This document shows, piece after piece, positions 11,036 to 23,160 of a stretch of 64,000 bases of DNA. The DNA is from Trifolium pratense (taxonomy: Eukaryota > Streptophyta > Magnoliopsida > Fabales > Fabaceae): the NCBI RefSeq assembly GCF_020283565.1, contig NC_060061.1, positions 21,985,362 through 22,049,361 of the forward strand, in the 5' to 3' direction. The notes below the pieces were generated by a model, which did no database searches, was not told the DNA's origin, and worked only from the letters and a program-made list of their open reading frames with translations. Within the stretch, counting starts at the first letter, position 1. Every line of letters starts with the position of its first letter. Both the position numbers and the translations under genes were made by a program.

Positions 11036-13898
11036 ATGATGCCTAATGAGATTGCTGCTCGTGTATATCGTGATGGTGAGAGAGTTGATGCTAATGCAAT
11101 GCATGGTTATGGTTATCTATCACCATGGATGGCTCATTGGAAGCACACAACAAGTTACAAGTCAGCAACAAACCCTGTTTGTAATGGTTTGAGTGTTGGA
11201 TGTGAGGTTAAAGTTGTGAAAGGAGATAGTGATGTTGAGCGGTGTGATTTACTTGGTGGGTCTGATGCTGGATCAGATAGTTCTATGCATACTGGGGCTA
11301 CTAGGGTTGGATTTGTTGATGAGGGGGAGACTGGAAAATCGAAGAAAGTAAGTTTTGGTTCGAAACCATTTCTTATATCCAGTCTTTCTCAAAACTTAAA
11401 TGGAAGATCACCTTTTCAGAGAGAAGATAAGAGTGTTTTCCGCGGGGAAGAGGGAAAATCTGGAACAAAATCCTGTTCTGGACATGAAAATGTTTCTTTC
11501 AACAGAGCTGGGAGTCACTTGTCATTGACATCTTCACAAGCTGCTCCTCCTAAAATAGAAACTTCAGTAAAAGAGTGTCAACTATTGTCTCAAGGAGTGC
11601 CGGTGAAATCCATGTTTACTGCTGAACTGAAGAACTTAGCTCTTTCAACATCAGTGCAGAACAACTTGGTAAAATCAGCTTCGGACATAGTACCAACAAA
11701 TGGACGTGACAAAGGAAAATCTGTGATGGCCGAAATCGTAGGTGGACCGCGCGAAGTATATCCGTCGAGCTACAATTCAGCTTCCCAAGAGCATTACACA
11801 AGCACTAAATATCATAGTTATTCTTCTCTTTGTGTCCCTGAGAAGCAGATGAGTAGTCTGTTAGACCCTCGAAGATCTTCCCTATCTAGATTGATGGGAG
11901 GCAGTTTTGCTCGTATTCCGCAAGATCCAATAGCTGATGATGATGGACTCTATGTTGTTCGTAGTCAGCACCACAAGATTCAAAATTTAATTGCTAATCC
12001 GAACATTACAAACCAGACTGCACTCTCGGAACCAGCTAAACCACAAAAATTTTACGGCGTAAGCTCTTCGGTAGCCCGAGTGCCACATTCTGTTTATGGT
12101 GTGAAGGCTGCAAAGATTTACACCAATTTAGATTCAGTAGAAGAATTATCAAGAGGTCATCCCAATATTTCCCAGACCACACATCGTTTTCTGATGTCAA
12201 AAAATACGGATGTTAATTTATTTGACAAAAGTCAGTTCTTTAGAGACTCAATGGCATCTACCAAATTCAAAGGAAATAATTTCAATGAGACCCTTGATTT
12301 ATCTCTGACTCCACCTGCTAGTGACCATACTGTGGACTGTCTGAAGCTGGAAACTCTAGGTAGCTCAAGAAAGAGGGAAAAAAAGGAACATATCCACAAC
12401 TTCAGATGTCCGACAAGCCTGATGAATGATTCATCTTCTGAACCCAACGCTATGGACATTGATACTTTACATGAGAATAATCTTCCAGGTATATATGCAC
12501 ACTGCAAAAGGACATACCATATAACGCTATCCATGCTATCCTTAATGCTCTGTTTATAAAAACTTTTCAGATATACTGAGTTTGATTAATACTTTCATAA
12601 TGTTTAATATTCCATAATTTTCAGTTAAGTTAATTGTAGTTTTATTATTTGGAAAATGAAATGGTCTGCAAGTTTGACGGTTTTAATGTTGTTTTCGGGA
12701 ACTGATGGTACTGCTTCCTGCCTATTGCAGGTGAAGTTCCATTGCTATCAAATAAGGTAATGTTTCTCATGTTTGATCTTCTTGATACCTTGCCATTTAA
12801 TTTTCCATTGGCACCCTTGCTTAAGCATTTAAACGATTTTCAATATTATTATTATAATTATTATCTGGTTCTTGACACTGTATACTCTTAATCTGGCTTT
12901 TTGGAAACGTAATTTTTTTATACATTCCTGTTGATTATGGTGAGTGTTATATGACACTACATAGAATTAGAAATGCGACTAATTTTAACGACAATGTTTC
13001 TTCATACCTAGACAGAAACACACACATAATTAGTTCTTTAATTTGATAACTTGATTACCTCAAGAGTTTTCTTACGGCAATCATATCCTGCCTCATTAAA
13101 TCAGATACTATTCTAAACTTTGAGAGGTAAATCAGGCAGGCATGAATGATCAAAATTTGAATTTTGCAGTGCTCCAAGGATAGTCAAAACTCGTTCACAT
13201 CTCAAGGTGCAACAATTTCGGCTAGAGGAAAAAACATAGAGAAGTCCGTTAGTACAGTAGTCCCAGATATAAATGAAGAGCCTGGTGAGCTTTTCACTCC
13301 GGTAAGTCCCATGGTTGACTGGGAGACTAGCCCATCAAGAACTCATAGCCTTGATGTGGACCAACTTTTTTCTCACGCAAAAGGCCATGCAAGGTCAAAA
13401 TCTAGCAGCAGTTCTTTGGGATCAGATCCAAGTACCAGATGGGTTAAAAGACTCAAGTTATGCACATTGAACTCTGCTCACGGTACCAAGAGTGAAAATA
13501 TTGGAGAAACTTCACATGTAATATTAACTAATAAAACAAATATGGAAGCCGAAACAGTATATCATGTTGAAGGAGAGAGGGTACCAGATCCACCTCCGAC
13601 AGTATTATCAAACGAGGAGTCCTCTTTTACCGAAGTGAAGGAAACAGTAGGAATTACACTTTCACATCCATGGATTCAGAGGTGGAGTCATAATCGGGCT
13701 GCATGTTCCAAAAAGAGGCATGAATCAACAGAGCATCGCGATCCTAAGTCTTCAAACACCGTGCCAGAAGAGTTTAAGAACAAGCAGTTTCCAAGCATTG
13801 CTGCTATGGCCCTGATGGGAAAGGCAATGAATTGTTTTAATCCCTCTGAACTTACGAAAAAGGGTCCTGTGATAGTTTGGAATACGAAGAGAATTTGA
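11036..13898 (+). CDS. PCH1: PCH1-like protein (phytochrome B photobody partner family)
   Basis: Three coding exons: 11036-12488, 12731-12756 (a 26-nt micro-exon) and 13170-13898. All borders are GT-AG and frames join exactly, giving about 735 aa. ATG codons stand at 11036 and 11039. The protein is hydrophilic, Ser-rich and low-complexity, with no membrane segment and no F-box that I can see, although relatives of Arabidopsis At2g16365 are often labelled F-box. Conserved-looking blocks are the N-terminal GYLSPWMAHWKHTTSYK, a central ETLDLSLTPP, and the C-terminal HPWIQRW and FPSIAAMALMGKAMNCF with a VWNTKRI end. In Arabidopsis PCH1 binds active phytochrome B, stabilises photobodies and represses hypocotyl growth in long nights; it acts in the nucleus. 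The assignment rests on length, architecture and C-terminal blocks, so a PCHL paralogue is possible. The frame reading through intron 1 gives only a short alternative C-terminus. Confidence 0.7.
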
Positions 13899-14240
13899 AG
13901 TTTTTGGCCATTGGTGATATAAGTTTATGGCGGGGGGGATCCATGAGATTAATTTAAGGAATATATATGTCTGCATACTTTGCACTGAATGTTGCGTGGT
14001 GTAGTGAGTAATGCCGGATCATATCCCACAACCGGGAATTTTTTGCTTATCTTACTACCTTGACTCCTCAAATATGGATTCATCTAAACCAAATATGAAT
14101 AGAGCAGCATCTAAATAAAGATATTATGTATGGGAATGTGAATGCCTTTTTCTTTTCTTTTCATGTAACATATATACTTATGCAATAAATTGTCTTCACC
14201 CTGGCTGGAAGAAATTTTCCTAGAGGGATTGAATCATTGA
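13899..14240 (+). terminator. Probable 3' UTR and poly(A) region of PCH1-like gene
   Basis: The sequence after the TGA stop is AT-rich and contains an AATAAA at 14184-14189 preceded by TGTAACATATATAC. A CGGGGGGGA run lies near 13932. No exon was seen. Confidence 0.4.
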
Positions 14241-15529
14241 ACCTTGCCTGGTACCGCCGCGTGTCATATTGCCACCAAGCTAAGCATATATCAAAGTTAA
14301 TTTATAAGGTTTGGTAGGAGTTTCATGTAAGGTTATGATCCTTTTGGGGTGGATTTTTCTATCATGAACAATAGGCTTCCTCAATGTGAAGTTCAACAAC
14401 TTTCAAGGTCAAAGCACTTTCAATATGTAAAATGTTGTGTGTAAAAAAGTGTTGCAACATGTGGTGGTATGTCCTAGTTATAAACAATTTTATTGTACTG
14501 TTGAGAGGATCCAAATACTATTTATTAAATGTGATTTTTGATGGATTTTATATTTATTGTTTATAAAATTTATTTGGTTAAATGGGAACTTGAATTAAAA
14601 CTACTGGTTTTTGTGACTGATCCACTTATACTTTTTTTTTCCTCCATTCTCAGTCCCCACGTTGCAAGCACCAACAATTTGTTGCTGATTTGATTTTGAA
14701 ACACAAAAGTGAATGCAACACATACACAAACATACAATTTGCATGTCTAGATCTATGTAGTTTTTTAGAGAATTGATTTTGCCATCTAAAAAGGATTAAC
14801 AACACAGCTTATTGTCCGCTTGTCTTTCATTCATGTGTAATTATGTCATATTCATATAAAATATACCATGGAATTAATTTGTCCCAATAGAATATTTCAA
14901 TTTTTTTTCGTTTTTTTGTTTTTGAAGCATCAATTGAATATTTTCATATTCCTAGAGAATATAACACTTATTGAGAATGGTATATGCATGCATCATACAT
15001 ATGATACAATATGTCATGTGGTCTAGCATTTCTTCTCTTTCTGTCCTCATTGGAATTCTCACAGGCCCTTGCCAATTCCAAACCTTACCAAAGATGGAAT
15101 TAGGATCTCTTAGCAGGAGAATGAAGCAGAATATAACCCCAACTTAGAGAGTAAATTTTCCATCACCGGAGGAATGAAGCTAAGTTAATTGACATTTTTC
15201 AATTTAAATTTTATCATGTGTATGCCAAAAACTTATTTCATACTAGTTTATTGAATACTGTAACATTTAAACTTTTATTGTGTATTTTATATGATTATGA
15301 AATGACTTACAACCAATTGCAATGATATTCCACAAACACTATTTATTTATTTGCATATTGATTTTACAATACATTCACACTTTATTTATTCATTCTATTT
15401 TTACATGTAGTGGGAGGACGCCTTCTATTTTGCGAGCACCCCCGCACGCACACATACGCATTTAGCAAAATTCAAGGTGCTCCTTGGAATGTTTCTCCTG
15501 ACAAGTGACAACCAGAACATGCCAGCCAT
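14241..15529. other. Intergenic between two convergent genes
   Basis: About 1.3 kb of AT-rich spacer. No reading frame or transposon terminus was recognised. The right edge must contain the 3' UTR of the minus-strand AGPase gene. Confidence 0.4.
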
Positions 15530-16604
15530 TTATATGACAGTGCCATCTTCTATTGTGGCCTTCTCCATTACGATTGTGATTCCTGATCGGATGTAAAATC
15601 CATCTTCCGGTCTATCTCCTTCTTGAACACCCTACAAACAAAGTATTTGAATGGTAATATATAAGATAACTCGAGTTGATACTTATGCTTCGTTCAGGAT
15701 GATCTTACACCAGAAAACTGCTAACTAACAAGATGGCATTAAATGTAACAGAAAGTTAAGGTAAAGGGAAGCTAGGCTCACATCTTTGTTCATGATGATG
15801 ACATCTTTCCCAATCCTAGCATTCTTGTCAATTATACAATTCCTTCAATAAAGACAACAAGTAACAAATATCAATTGATGTTATGTTATGCTAATTATTA
15901 GCTTTTAAAACAACAGAATGAATTGGTTACCGGATGTATGTACCGCAGTAAGATTACCTGATTTTGCTGTTCCTTCCAATCCCAATCGGAACCTTTCCCT
16001 CTGCCAGCTCAGAAGCAATTTCAGATTCAGTTTGGTAATAGTCTGCTCCCATCATTATAGTGTCCTGTGAAAGATTGTTTTAAATGTTAGCAATATTATT
16101 CTTAAAATCGAGAGTTGAGCCTAATTCGACCCTACAAAACCGGCATGTAAGGTGGGGACTGCCCTCACTTTTAAACATATATTTAGACCGTCTCGCAGCC
16201 GATGTGAGACTCTTAACAATTATATTATATTATTGTAGCTTAGCTCCAAGTGTCCGTGAATGCGATTTGATCTGTGACATCAAGGTTTTGATGTTTCAGT
16301 GATCACTGCAACGGAGGCTACATTATCTGTGCATTAGACCTCAACTGTCCACATTACCAAGGACCGTGATGCGACCGCAATTTAAAACCTGGGTTCTAGC
16401 ATATTCTCGGTCACGAAATCATTGTAGTTTACCTGGAGCTCAACGCTGTAATCCAATCGTGAACGTTCACCCACAATGGAATGTTGCACACTACATTCTC
16501 TTAGGAAACAGCCATGCGAGATTATTGCATCCACAATCTACAAGAACAACTCAAACATGGTAAGCAAGACATATGATGAAATGAAGAGGTAAAATCAAAC
16601 TCTG

Positions 16605-16677
<73 letters not shown>

Positions 16678-19600
16678 GATCATAGTCATACCCTGCATTT
16701 ATCAATCTTTGTCGGTGGTAAGAATCCCGGAGATGTGAAAATGGGTGTCTTGGGATCATAAAATTTGAACATTGGACTCTGCAAGAGTAGCATATATAAC
16801 AAATATTGTTAGTTTCATGATAGGAACTAATTGGCCAATATCTTGATTCTTGAACCTACCTCTTCAGTAAGAGCCATGTTAGCATCATAAAATGATTTTA
16901 TTGTTCCAATATCTTCCCAATAGTCTCCGAAGAAAAATGCCTGAAAAAAAGGTGAAACAGATATCCAACTTGTATTGTTAGTACCTCCGAAAAGGAGTAA
17001 TTATCAAAATATACATTCTAAAGGAGATATATATTTAGTGAAATTTTTCTTACTTGGACATTATGTTCCTTAACAGATGCTGGAATGATTTCAGATCCGA
17101 AGTCATTGGATGTGGGATACCTCCATTTCAGTAGCTTGAGTAAAACATCAGTCTTGAATACATAAACTCCCATAGATGCAATATATGGCGACCTTAATGC
17201 ATCTTGGGGCGACAATCCGAAAAGAGAGGTATCTACTTGCTGCATAAAAGCAAAATGAATACATGACTATGTTGAGGACATATAAATATATTATGATCAA
17301 ATTATTATGCTACAATGATAAATATATTGAACTTCATACATGTATAAGACTTACCATTGCTTTAAGATCACCTCCCTTAGGTTTCTCTGAAAATTGGACG
17401 ATGCGACCTCTGCTATCTACCTTGACTAATCCATAATCCGATGCACGGCTAAAAAGCAGGCAAACAGAAATAAAACTTAGATAAAACTGTATTTTGATCA
17501 AACAAAGAAACATCTACAAACAGAAAAGATATTTAAAAGAAGACTGAACATAACATACCTGTCGCCTACGGCAGCACATGATACTGTAATATCTGCATTT
17601 CTGTCAATGTGACTCTGTTCATATATTACAAGATAATCAGAAAAAACTGAAAATGAAATGAAGAAATAAAATAATCCAACATATGAAACAAATAAGTTGA
17701 ATACCTGCACAAGGTCCATGTAATCCATTCTGTATAGATGATCACCAGCCAAGATTACTACATTCTCAATGTTAGTGTTCTTGGCATCCTCAAAAACCCA
17801 TGTAAATTGCCTCACAGCATCTGCTGTTCCTTGAAACCAATTCTTCCCAGCTTCTCCTGGTGTTTGAGTAGCCGCCAGAACCTATTGTATGTTTGGTTTC
17901 ACGGTAGAAAGTAGCGTTCGCATTAGGTTGAGTTTTACATCAAACTTGATTTCGTAGTAAAAACATTCCAAAATAAACAGTTTCACTTGTAACTAATTCA
18001 TATCAAATTAATTTTACAAAATCAATTACAGTTTCACCCTAACGCATACTACCCCATCCTTAATTATAAGTAAAAGCTTACTTTTCAAATTCATTGAATA
18101 ACTAATGAATGTGGTCTATAGACAATCCATTGGTCAATAATTCTGGCCCAGGATAGACCAAATTCATCGGTTATTCAATGAATTTGAAAAGTAGATTTTT
18201 GCTTATAATTAAGACTGGAGAGAGTACCGAATATTCAAGTAGTCATCATTAATACAAACATGCCATTGGTCAACAATTCTAGCCCCGGCGTCCCCTCCTC
18301 TCAAAATATAATAGAATAATTCTAGTGGCTTATAGTAATGTGAAGTCAAGATCTCAAATTTTCCTTTCCTCAACATTTATTAGCAATTTTAAGCCCCACA
18401 AATATATCTTTACATTTTAAAAAAGCAACAACTAGATTTGATTAATATTAGCTTAACAATTTTATGAATATATGATTAGCAATTAGAAATTAGCAACCAA
18501 TTCATTGATACAAACCTCAACATATCCATCCCCAAAGTTGATGCCATTTCCAAAATAAGTGCGAGCGATGTGACGGTTTAGTGATGCTGAGTTGAACTGT
18601 GTCAATACAAATATTTTGTTGATGCCACTGTTGATGCAGTTGCTCATTGGAATATCTATAAGCCTGTAACATCCACCAACAGGTACCTGAAGAATGTACA
18701 CAATAGTACTATGTATCATTCATAATATAACAACTCCAAAATTTTGAGTCTTGCTTTATAATTCTAAAAAAAGTGAGGTTTCTTTAGTCAACAAAGACAT
18801 TGATTCACTCACAGCAGGTGTAGCAGCTCTTTTGGTAAGAGGAAAAAGGTGAACACCAGGACCTCCTCCCAATATGATGGAAGCAACATTTTTAGGGTCA
18901 GCTTTTCTTCTCAAAAAAGATGGAACCTGAAAGGTCTGAAATTGACACACACAATAAGAATAGAAGAATCATTTATCAAATAATTACATAAAAAATTAGC
19001 TACAGAATCTATAAGGGCCTAAATCTTGGGGGTCATGTTGGTCAAGATCATAACAATTTAAAATTGTTTATTAAATTGCAGTCTGCAACAACAATTACAA
19101 TTTACAACCAACCTCGTATAATTTAGTTTGTATCTAACTCAACCCTGACGAAACTAGAGAACTACCCATCACTTATAAATACACACCCTCACACGTCCAG
19201 GACTTGACATCTGGACATGACTTAAGTGGTCTGATAGCAGGTGACCGATCAACATTGAGTAGACTCTAATACTATTTTAAAATTTTGGTGTGAGTTTAAC
19301 TCGACCCTTACAAAACAAAACCTGTTTGTAAGGTGAGAACTACCACCCACTTATAAACATTCTTTAAGTTTCATCGCATCCAACATGAGACTCTTTAACA
19401 TAACCATAATCACAAATTTAAAACCATGATAGAAATGGATCCAATGACATAATTTAGCTTACCACAGTCTCATTGGCATTATTTGATGTAAGAACAGCAG
19501 ATACAACACCAGGTTTGTGCTTCTTAACCCTTTCCTTAGTTCTCAAACTTATTCCCAACTGATCATTAATGATCCATGGACTATAATTCACACCCCCTTT

Positions 19601-19702
19601 GATTCTCTCACCTAGAAAACCATTATCTTGACGAAAAATATTGTCTTTCTTCAAATTTGCTATATGGGTATTAGCCTTAAAGTTCACACAAGTAGACACC
19701 AT
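15530..19702 (-). CDS. APL: ADP-glucose pyrophosphorylase large subunit, plastidial
   Basis: Thirteen coding exons on the minus strand: 19702-19463, 18935-18813, 18686-18516, 17881-17705, 17614-17559, 17448-17355, 17239-17054, 16940-16860, 16778-16692, 16537-16433, 16064-15958, 15842-15782 and 15631-15530. All are GT-AG and in frame, giving 529 aa. It makes ADP-glucose from glucose-1-phosphate and ATP, the committed step of starch synthesis, as the large partner of a heterotetramer. The first ~90 residues look like a plastid transit peptide. Then come the nucleotide loop [14 protein letters not shown] (about 103-116), [29 protein letters not shown] (about 224-234), [26 protein letters not shown] and a left-handed beta-helix C-terminus ending GTVI. 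His109 replaces the usual Arg/Lys of the loop, and Thr119 keeps the large-subunit state of AATPAV, so a mainly regulatory role is likely. No frame damage was seen. Confidence 0.95.
16075..16320. repeat. Dispersed repeat inside an AGPase intron
   Basis: The intron between coding exons 10 and 11 carries GAGCCTAATTCGACCCTAC, CATGTAAGGTGGGGACTG and GTGAGACTCTTAACAATT. Related wording (TTTAACTCGACCC, TGTAAGGTGAGAACTACC, ATGAGACTCTTTAACA) occurs at about 19290-19400 in intron 1 of the same gene. It is a recurrent dispersed repeat of unknown class. Confidence 0.6.
16606..16677. repeat. (GATA)18 microsatellite in AGPase intron
   Basis: 72 bp of uninterrupted AGAT units, in the intron between coding exons 9 and 10 and about 15 bp from the exon 9 donor. 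Length polymorphism is likely. Confidence 0.97.
18049..18224. mobile_element. Stowaway-like MITE in AGPase intron 3
   Basis: The ends CTACCCCATCCTTAATTATA and TATAATTAAGACTGGAGAGAG are imperfect inverted repeats flanked by TA (18047-18048 and 18225-18226). The arms extend inward (TTTTCAAATTCATTGAATAA and complement), so the 176-bp element folds into a hairpin. Confidence 0.75.
19125..19410. repeat. Dispersed repeat in AGPase intron 1
   Basis: Two tandem, diverged passages with AACTCAACCCTGACG and AACTCGACCCTTACAAAAC, each followed by ACCACCCACTTATAAA-like text, match the repeat in the intron at 16075-16320. Retroelement origin is suspected but no terminus is clear. Confidence 0.5.
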
Positions 19703-20367
19703 TTTGATGGTGATGGATCAAGAATTCAAGTTCTTGTAAAGAGCCAAACTCAAAAAAGTATACTTTGATTTGATTTCAATCTTCAAGAAAACAAAGTGAA
19801 GTAAACATTACATAAAAATTTTGTCACAAAAACTCAAAGTGACACTAAAAAAATACTAGTAGTAATGAAGCAATGAATGGAAATAAAAAAAAAAAAAAAA
19901 CTTACTTTGAGTAACCTCACAATGAAGTAGGAATATGAAAAGCAACAATACCAAGCAAACTATAGTATAAGAACTATATGTTATAAAAATAATTTGAGCT
20001 AAGTTTATGAGAATGAGATTTAGATTATTGGAAATGGGAACTTAAGGCCAAAAATGTGAGTGTGGAATGTGATCTAGCTAGTGAGTAGTGTTGTGACTTG
20101 TAGTTGCTTTTATTGGCTAGTGAGCCAGAGAGTGTTCACGAGAATGATGGGAAATATCTTATGGTTTTGGTTTGGTATATAACAATTTTCCAAAAACTAT
20201 AGACAAGAATATGAATATAAAATAGTAGTACAAATTAATAATGTTGATTTGGTACTATAGTCTATGATATCATTTTTCATGGTCCATGTTTCTAGGCTCC
20301 TCCTTTTTTATACACGGAGAGTTGATATGAAACAAACACCTGTCAATTTCAGGCACTAGCAGTGTAT
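19703..20367 (-). promoter_or_regulatory. AGPase 5' UTR with probable leader intron and promoter
   Basis: On the minus strand, TTTACAAG near 19735 could be an acceptor and CAAA/GTAAGTTT near 19905 a donor, so a leader intron of about 170 bp is plausible. Candidate TATA sequences (TTATATACC) lie near 20173-20181. These are by-eye calls. Confidence 0.4.
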
Positions 20368-20490
20368 TATTCCATCTCAAAATGTAAGAGAAAGTTAGTA
20401 AAACAAATTAATGAATTTTGTTATAAAATTGGACTAAATATATTAATATTTTTTTACAGTATTTTATTTTATATTTTGAGACGGAGTTAA
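20368..20490. mobile_element. Short Stowaway-like MITE remnant
   Basis: TTATTCCATCTCAAAATGTAA on the left and ATATTTTGAGACGGAGTTAA on the right are inverted repeats about 123 bp apart, with an AT-rich core. The CCATCTCAAAAT/ATTTTGAGACGG ends are of the common plant Stowaway type. Confidence 0.65.
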
Positions 20491-21288
20491 TATGTTTTTT
20501 TAATAACTCTTTTGTCGCACATTTTGATTAATTAAAGTGACATATAATTTTACGATGATTCGCAAGAGAATTTTAACTTAATACTTTAACTAGTATTTGA
20601 AGAAAAACTTATTTCTTTATTGACTATTTATCAAATATTTTTAGAAATTCGTCAGCAAGATCCTTTAAATATTATCTATTTAAATGATTTATTTTTTAAA
20701 AAAATTCTTTTGTTTTCAAGAGCATTATGTAGGCAATGTAAATCAAGTTCACATACTGAGTTTGAGCAAAGGAGAGAACACATGTACTGAATTTGGGAAG
20801 ATGAAAGGATTTTGGACACAGATGAAAGGATTTTGGACACAATTGGAAAATTAATAATTTCAAGAGTATTTTGGTCATTTTGAAATGTAACCAAATTTTT
20901 TTAAAATGTGATTAGAAGTTGTCGTAAATTTATTGTTAAATGCAGTTTTACAAATATGCATTCAAATATAAATCAATTTTCATTCATTCACTTTTACATT
21001 TTAACTAAAATCAATTTTACAAGACAAAATCACGTACACTTATTACTACAAGAACTGCGTCAATTTAGTCGCATGGAATGGGGTGGCCTAAAAAAAACTC
21101 ATGTTTTTTGAGTGTGCAAATCATTGCTAAATTCACCTCTTTACTTACTTTCCTCTCTCCTCCCTTCTAAAATCAATGGCCGGAAAGAGAAACTGGACCA
21201 TAATGTCGATGAAGACAATCCTCCCTAGCGTAATCGGGACATATGAAATCAAAGAAAATAATACTAGTAAAGTTCAATGAATAAGTAG
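20491..21288. other. Intergenic, no gene seen
   Basis: AT-rich with short frames only. A local 24-bp direct duplication (GATGAAAGGATTTTGGACACA twice) lies near 20801-20840. It is not a recognised element. Confidence 0.45.
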
Positions 21289-21490
21289 GGATTTGGATTT
21301 AGTGCTGTACAAAAAACACGCAGTTTCACGTTGTACTGAATCCTGACCGTCCGATCATGATTCAACGGATCAGATCTATAGTGGTTACTTTTTACTGTAT
21401 TTAATCTAAGCTGTTGGATCATGATCGGACGACCAGGATGCAGTACAACGTGAAACTGTGTGCTTTTTGCACAACACTAAATCCAAATCC
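21289..21490. mobile_element. 202-bp Mutator-type MITE with 10-bp target duplication
   Basis: The ends GGATTTGGATTTAGTGCTG and CAACACTAAATCCAAATCC continue as a roughly 50-bp inverted repeat (including CAGTTTCACGTTGTACTG). GAATAAGTAG occurs at 21279-21288 and 21491-21500. Long inverted repeats and a 9-11-bp target duplication point to a Mutator-like element. Confidence 0.85.
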
Positions 21491-21541
21491 GAATAAGTAG
21501 GAGCATATATCAATGAATAAGTACGGAAAAATAAACATATA

Positions 21542-21688
21542 CTCACTCCGGTCCTTAATATAAGAAGAGTTTCACTTTTTAGATACATTGAAATATTAAT
21601 GTATCTAGACAAAAATATAGTATAGATACATAAATAGTTCAATGTATCTAAAAAGTGAAATTCTTCTTATATTTAGGACCGGAGTGAG
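21542..21688. mobile_element. 147-bp Stowaway MITE
   Basis: CTCACTCCGGTCCTTAATAT and TATTTAGGACCGGAGTGAG are terminal inverted repeats flanked by TA (21540-21541 and 21689-21690). The arms extend through GTTTCACTTTTTAGATACATT, so nearly the whole element is a hairpin. Confidence 0.9.
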
Positions 21689-21690
21689 TA

Positions 21691-22490
21691 TAATTAATAA
21701 AAAAAAATAAAGTGAATTTCTACGGTTGTCATTGAACAAGGAAGCTTGGATCTGGCAAGCCACTTGACTGACCTGTTGCAACACTTGTTGATTATGACTG
21801 CCTAATCTCTTCACAAACATGATTACAGTTCGTTCAAGTTGATTGAGTTTGATGTGATATATGGTTTTAAAGTTAATTTGCAATTTGGCATCATTTCCCT
21901 AATCAATTTAAATGCGCATAATATACCTATTCACACAAAAATACAACAACCGACTTAAACGTTGAAGTGCGAACATATTTGCCAGGTATTTTACCTCCAC
22001 CGTGATTCATTGTACCTGAGCTCTACCTCCACTGTAACCGTCTCGAGCCTCGCCATAAGAATTATCTAGTTCTGCCTTAAACAAATCAATTTTTAAAAGT
22101 AATACATTCAATGTCTAGCACTTTTAAAAAATAATCTTTTATACATAAAACCTTTATGTTTGTTTTCATTTTTGTTTTCTTAACCTGTGCATATTAGAGA
22201 TACCAGTTAACATGCATGATGCAATATAATTTTTTTGTGTATTTGTGATACAAAAGATTTTTGTGTTTCTAAAACCAAGAATACTGACTTTGTTTGGTGG
22301 ATTCAAGGGGACCATGCATGAAGGTACATTCAGACATTGTCGCAATGTGTCCATAATTCTGCGCCAAATTTTGGACACAGATCCCAGCCACCCGCAAGCA
22401 CTGTTCTCATTATGGATCAACAAAACTGATGCAGTTTCGGAATCCCGCCGGTAATGAATTTTCAGATAAAATACACTACTAAAAACTGTT
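21691..22490. other. Intergenic, no gene seen
   Basis: No splice-supported coding region. Overlapping open frames on both strands at 22166-22454 have no recognisable motif and are treated as chance. Confidence 0.4.
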
Positions 22491-23160
22491 TGTTAAGAAG
22501 TCTTACATCGTCGGTTTTGTGTTGGGTCAAAGTGGCTATTCATCCAAGAAGTCCCACATAGAGTAGTTGGAAGAAAAAGAAGAAAAAAAGAAATAGAAAG
22601 TTATTATAAATATAGAGAGTTATATTGAGTTTTGTTCACCACAACAACTCTATTCTAATAGGTTTAGGGTTAGGGTAGTTGTGAGTCATGGAAGAAGGGT
22701 TTGCAATTTTTTCGTGCAAAAATTGTAGTTGAGGAGGGTTTGCAATTTTTGTGCAAAAATTGAAGTTGAGATGATTTGCAATTTTAATCTTGTAAAAATT
22801 TGCAATTATGTGAAAAAGTTTGATAGGTTGCAATTTCGCCTTGTAAAAATTGCAGATTTAGTTTTATATTATTGTAGATTTGGTAGTAAAATATTATTGT
22901 GAGTTGATTTTATTTAGTTTTATTTATTTGTTGAAGGTTCCGTTTGTTTTTATGTATTGTGTGGAAATTTTATGATTATTTTGCCCAACATTTTGTAGGG
23001 TTGATTATAAGATGATATTAGAGTTTCTCCAAAATCTGTTGAGCCACCCCTCCCTTATCGGGTCATCCACCATTTATATCCATGCATCAAGTTCAATAGT
23101 GCTGGGGTGAGAGAGTGCGTTAAGAAATCTTACACCAAATATAAAATATAAAAGTGTCCG
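22491..23160 (+). mobile_element. TRIM-like mini LTR retrotransposon, 3' LTR truncated
   Basis: An LTR-like start TGTTAAGAAGTCTTACATCG at 22491 is followed by about 520 bp containing ATAAATATAGAG and several TTTGCAATTTTTGTGCAAA-like repeats (22700-22850). Near 23013 GATGATATTAGAG resembles a decayed TGGTATCAGAGC tRNA-Met primer site. About 75-90 bp later comes a purine-rich tract GCTGGGGTGAGAGAGTG, immediately followed by CGTTAAGAAATCTTACACC, a second LTR start that soon diverges. An LTR/PBS/short spacer/PPT/LTR layout without coding DNA is the TRIM plan. Confidence 0.55.

Noticed and set aside
11036..13898. F-box protein label for the PCH1-like gene
   Set aside because: No F-box sequence pattern is visible in the N-terminal or any other part. 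The label is a legacy name for this family.
22166..22454. Overlapping ORFs on both strands
   Set aside because: No domain, no splice sites and opposing frames of similar length, as expected by chance.
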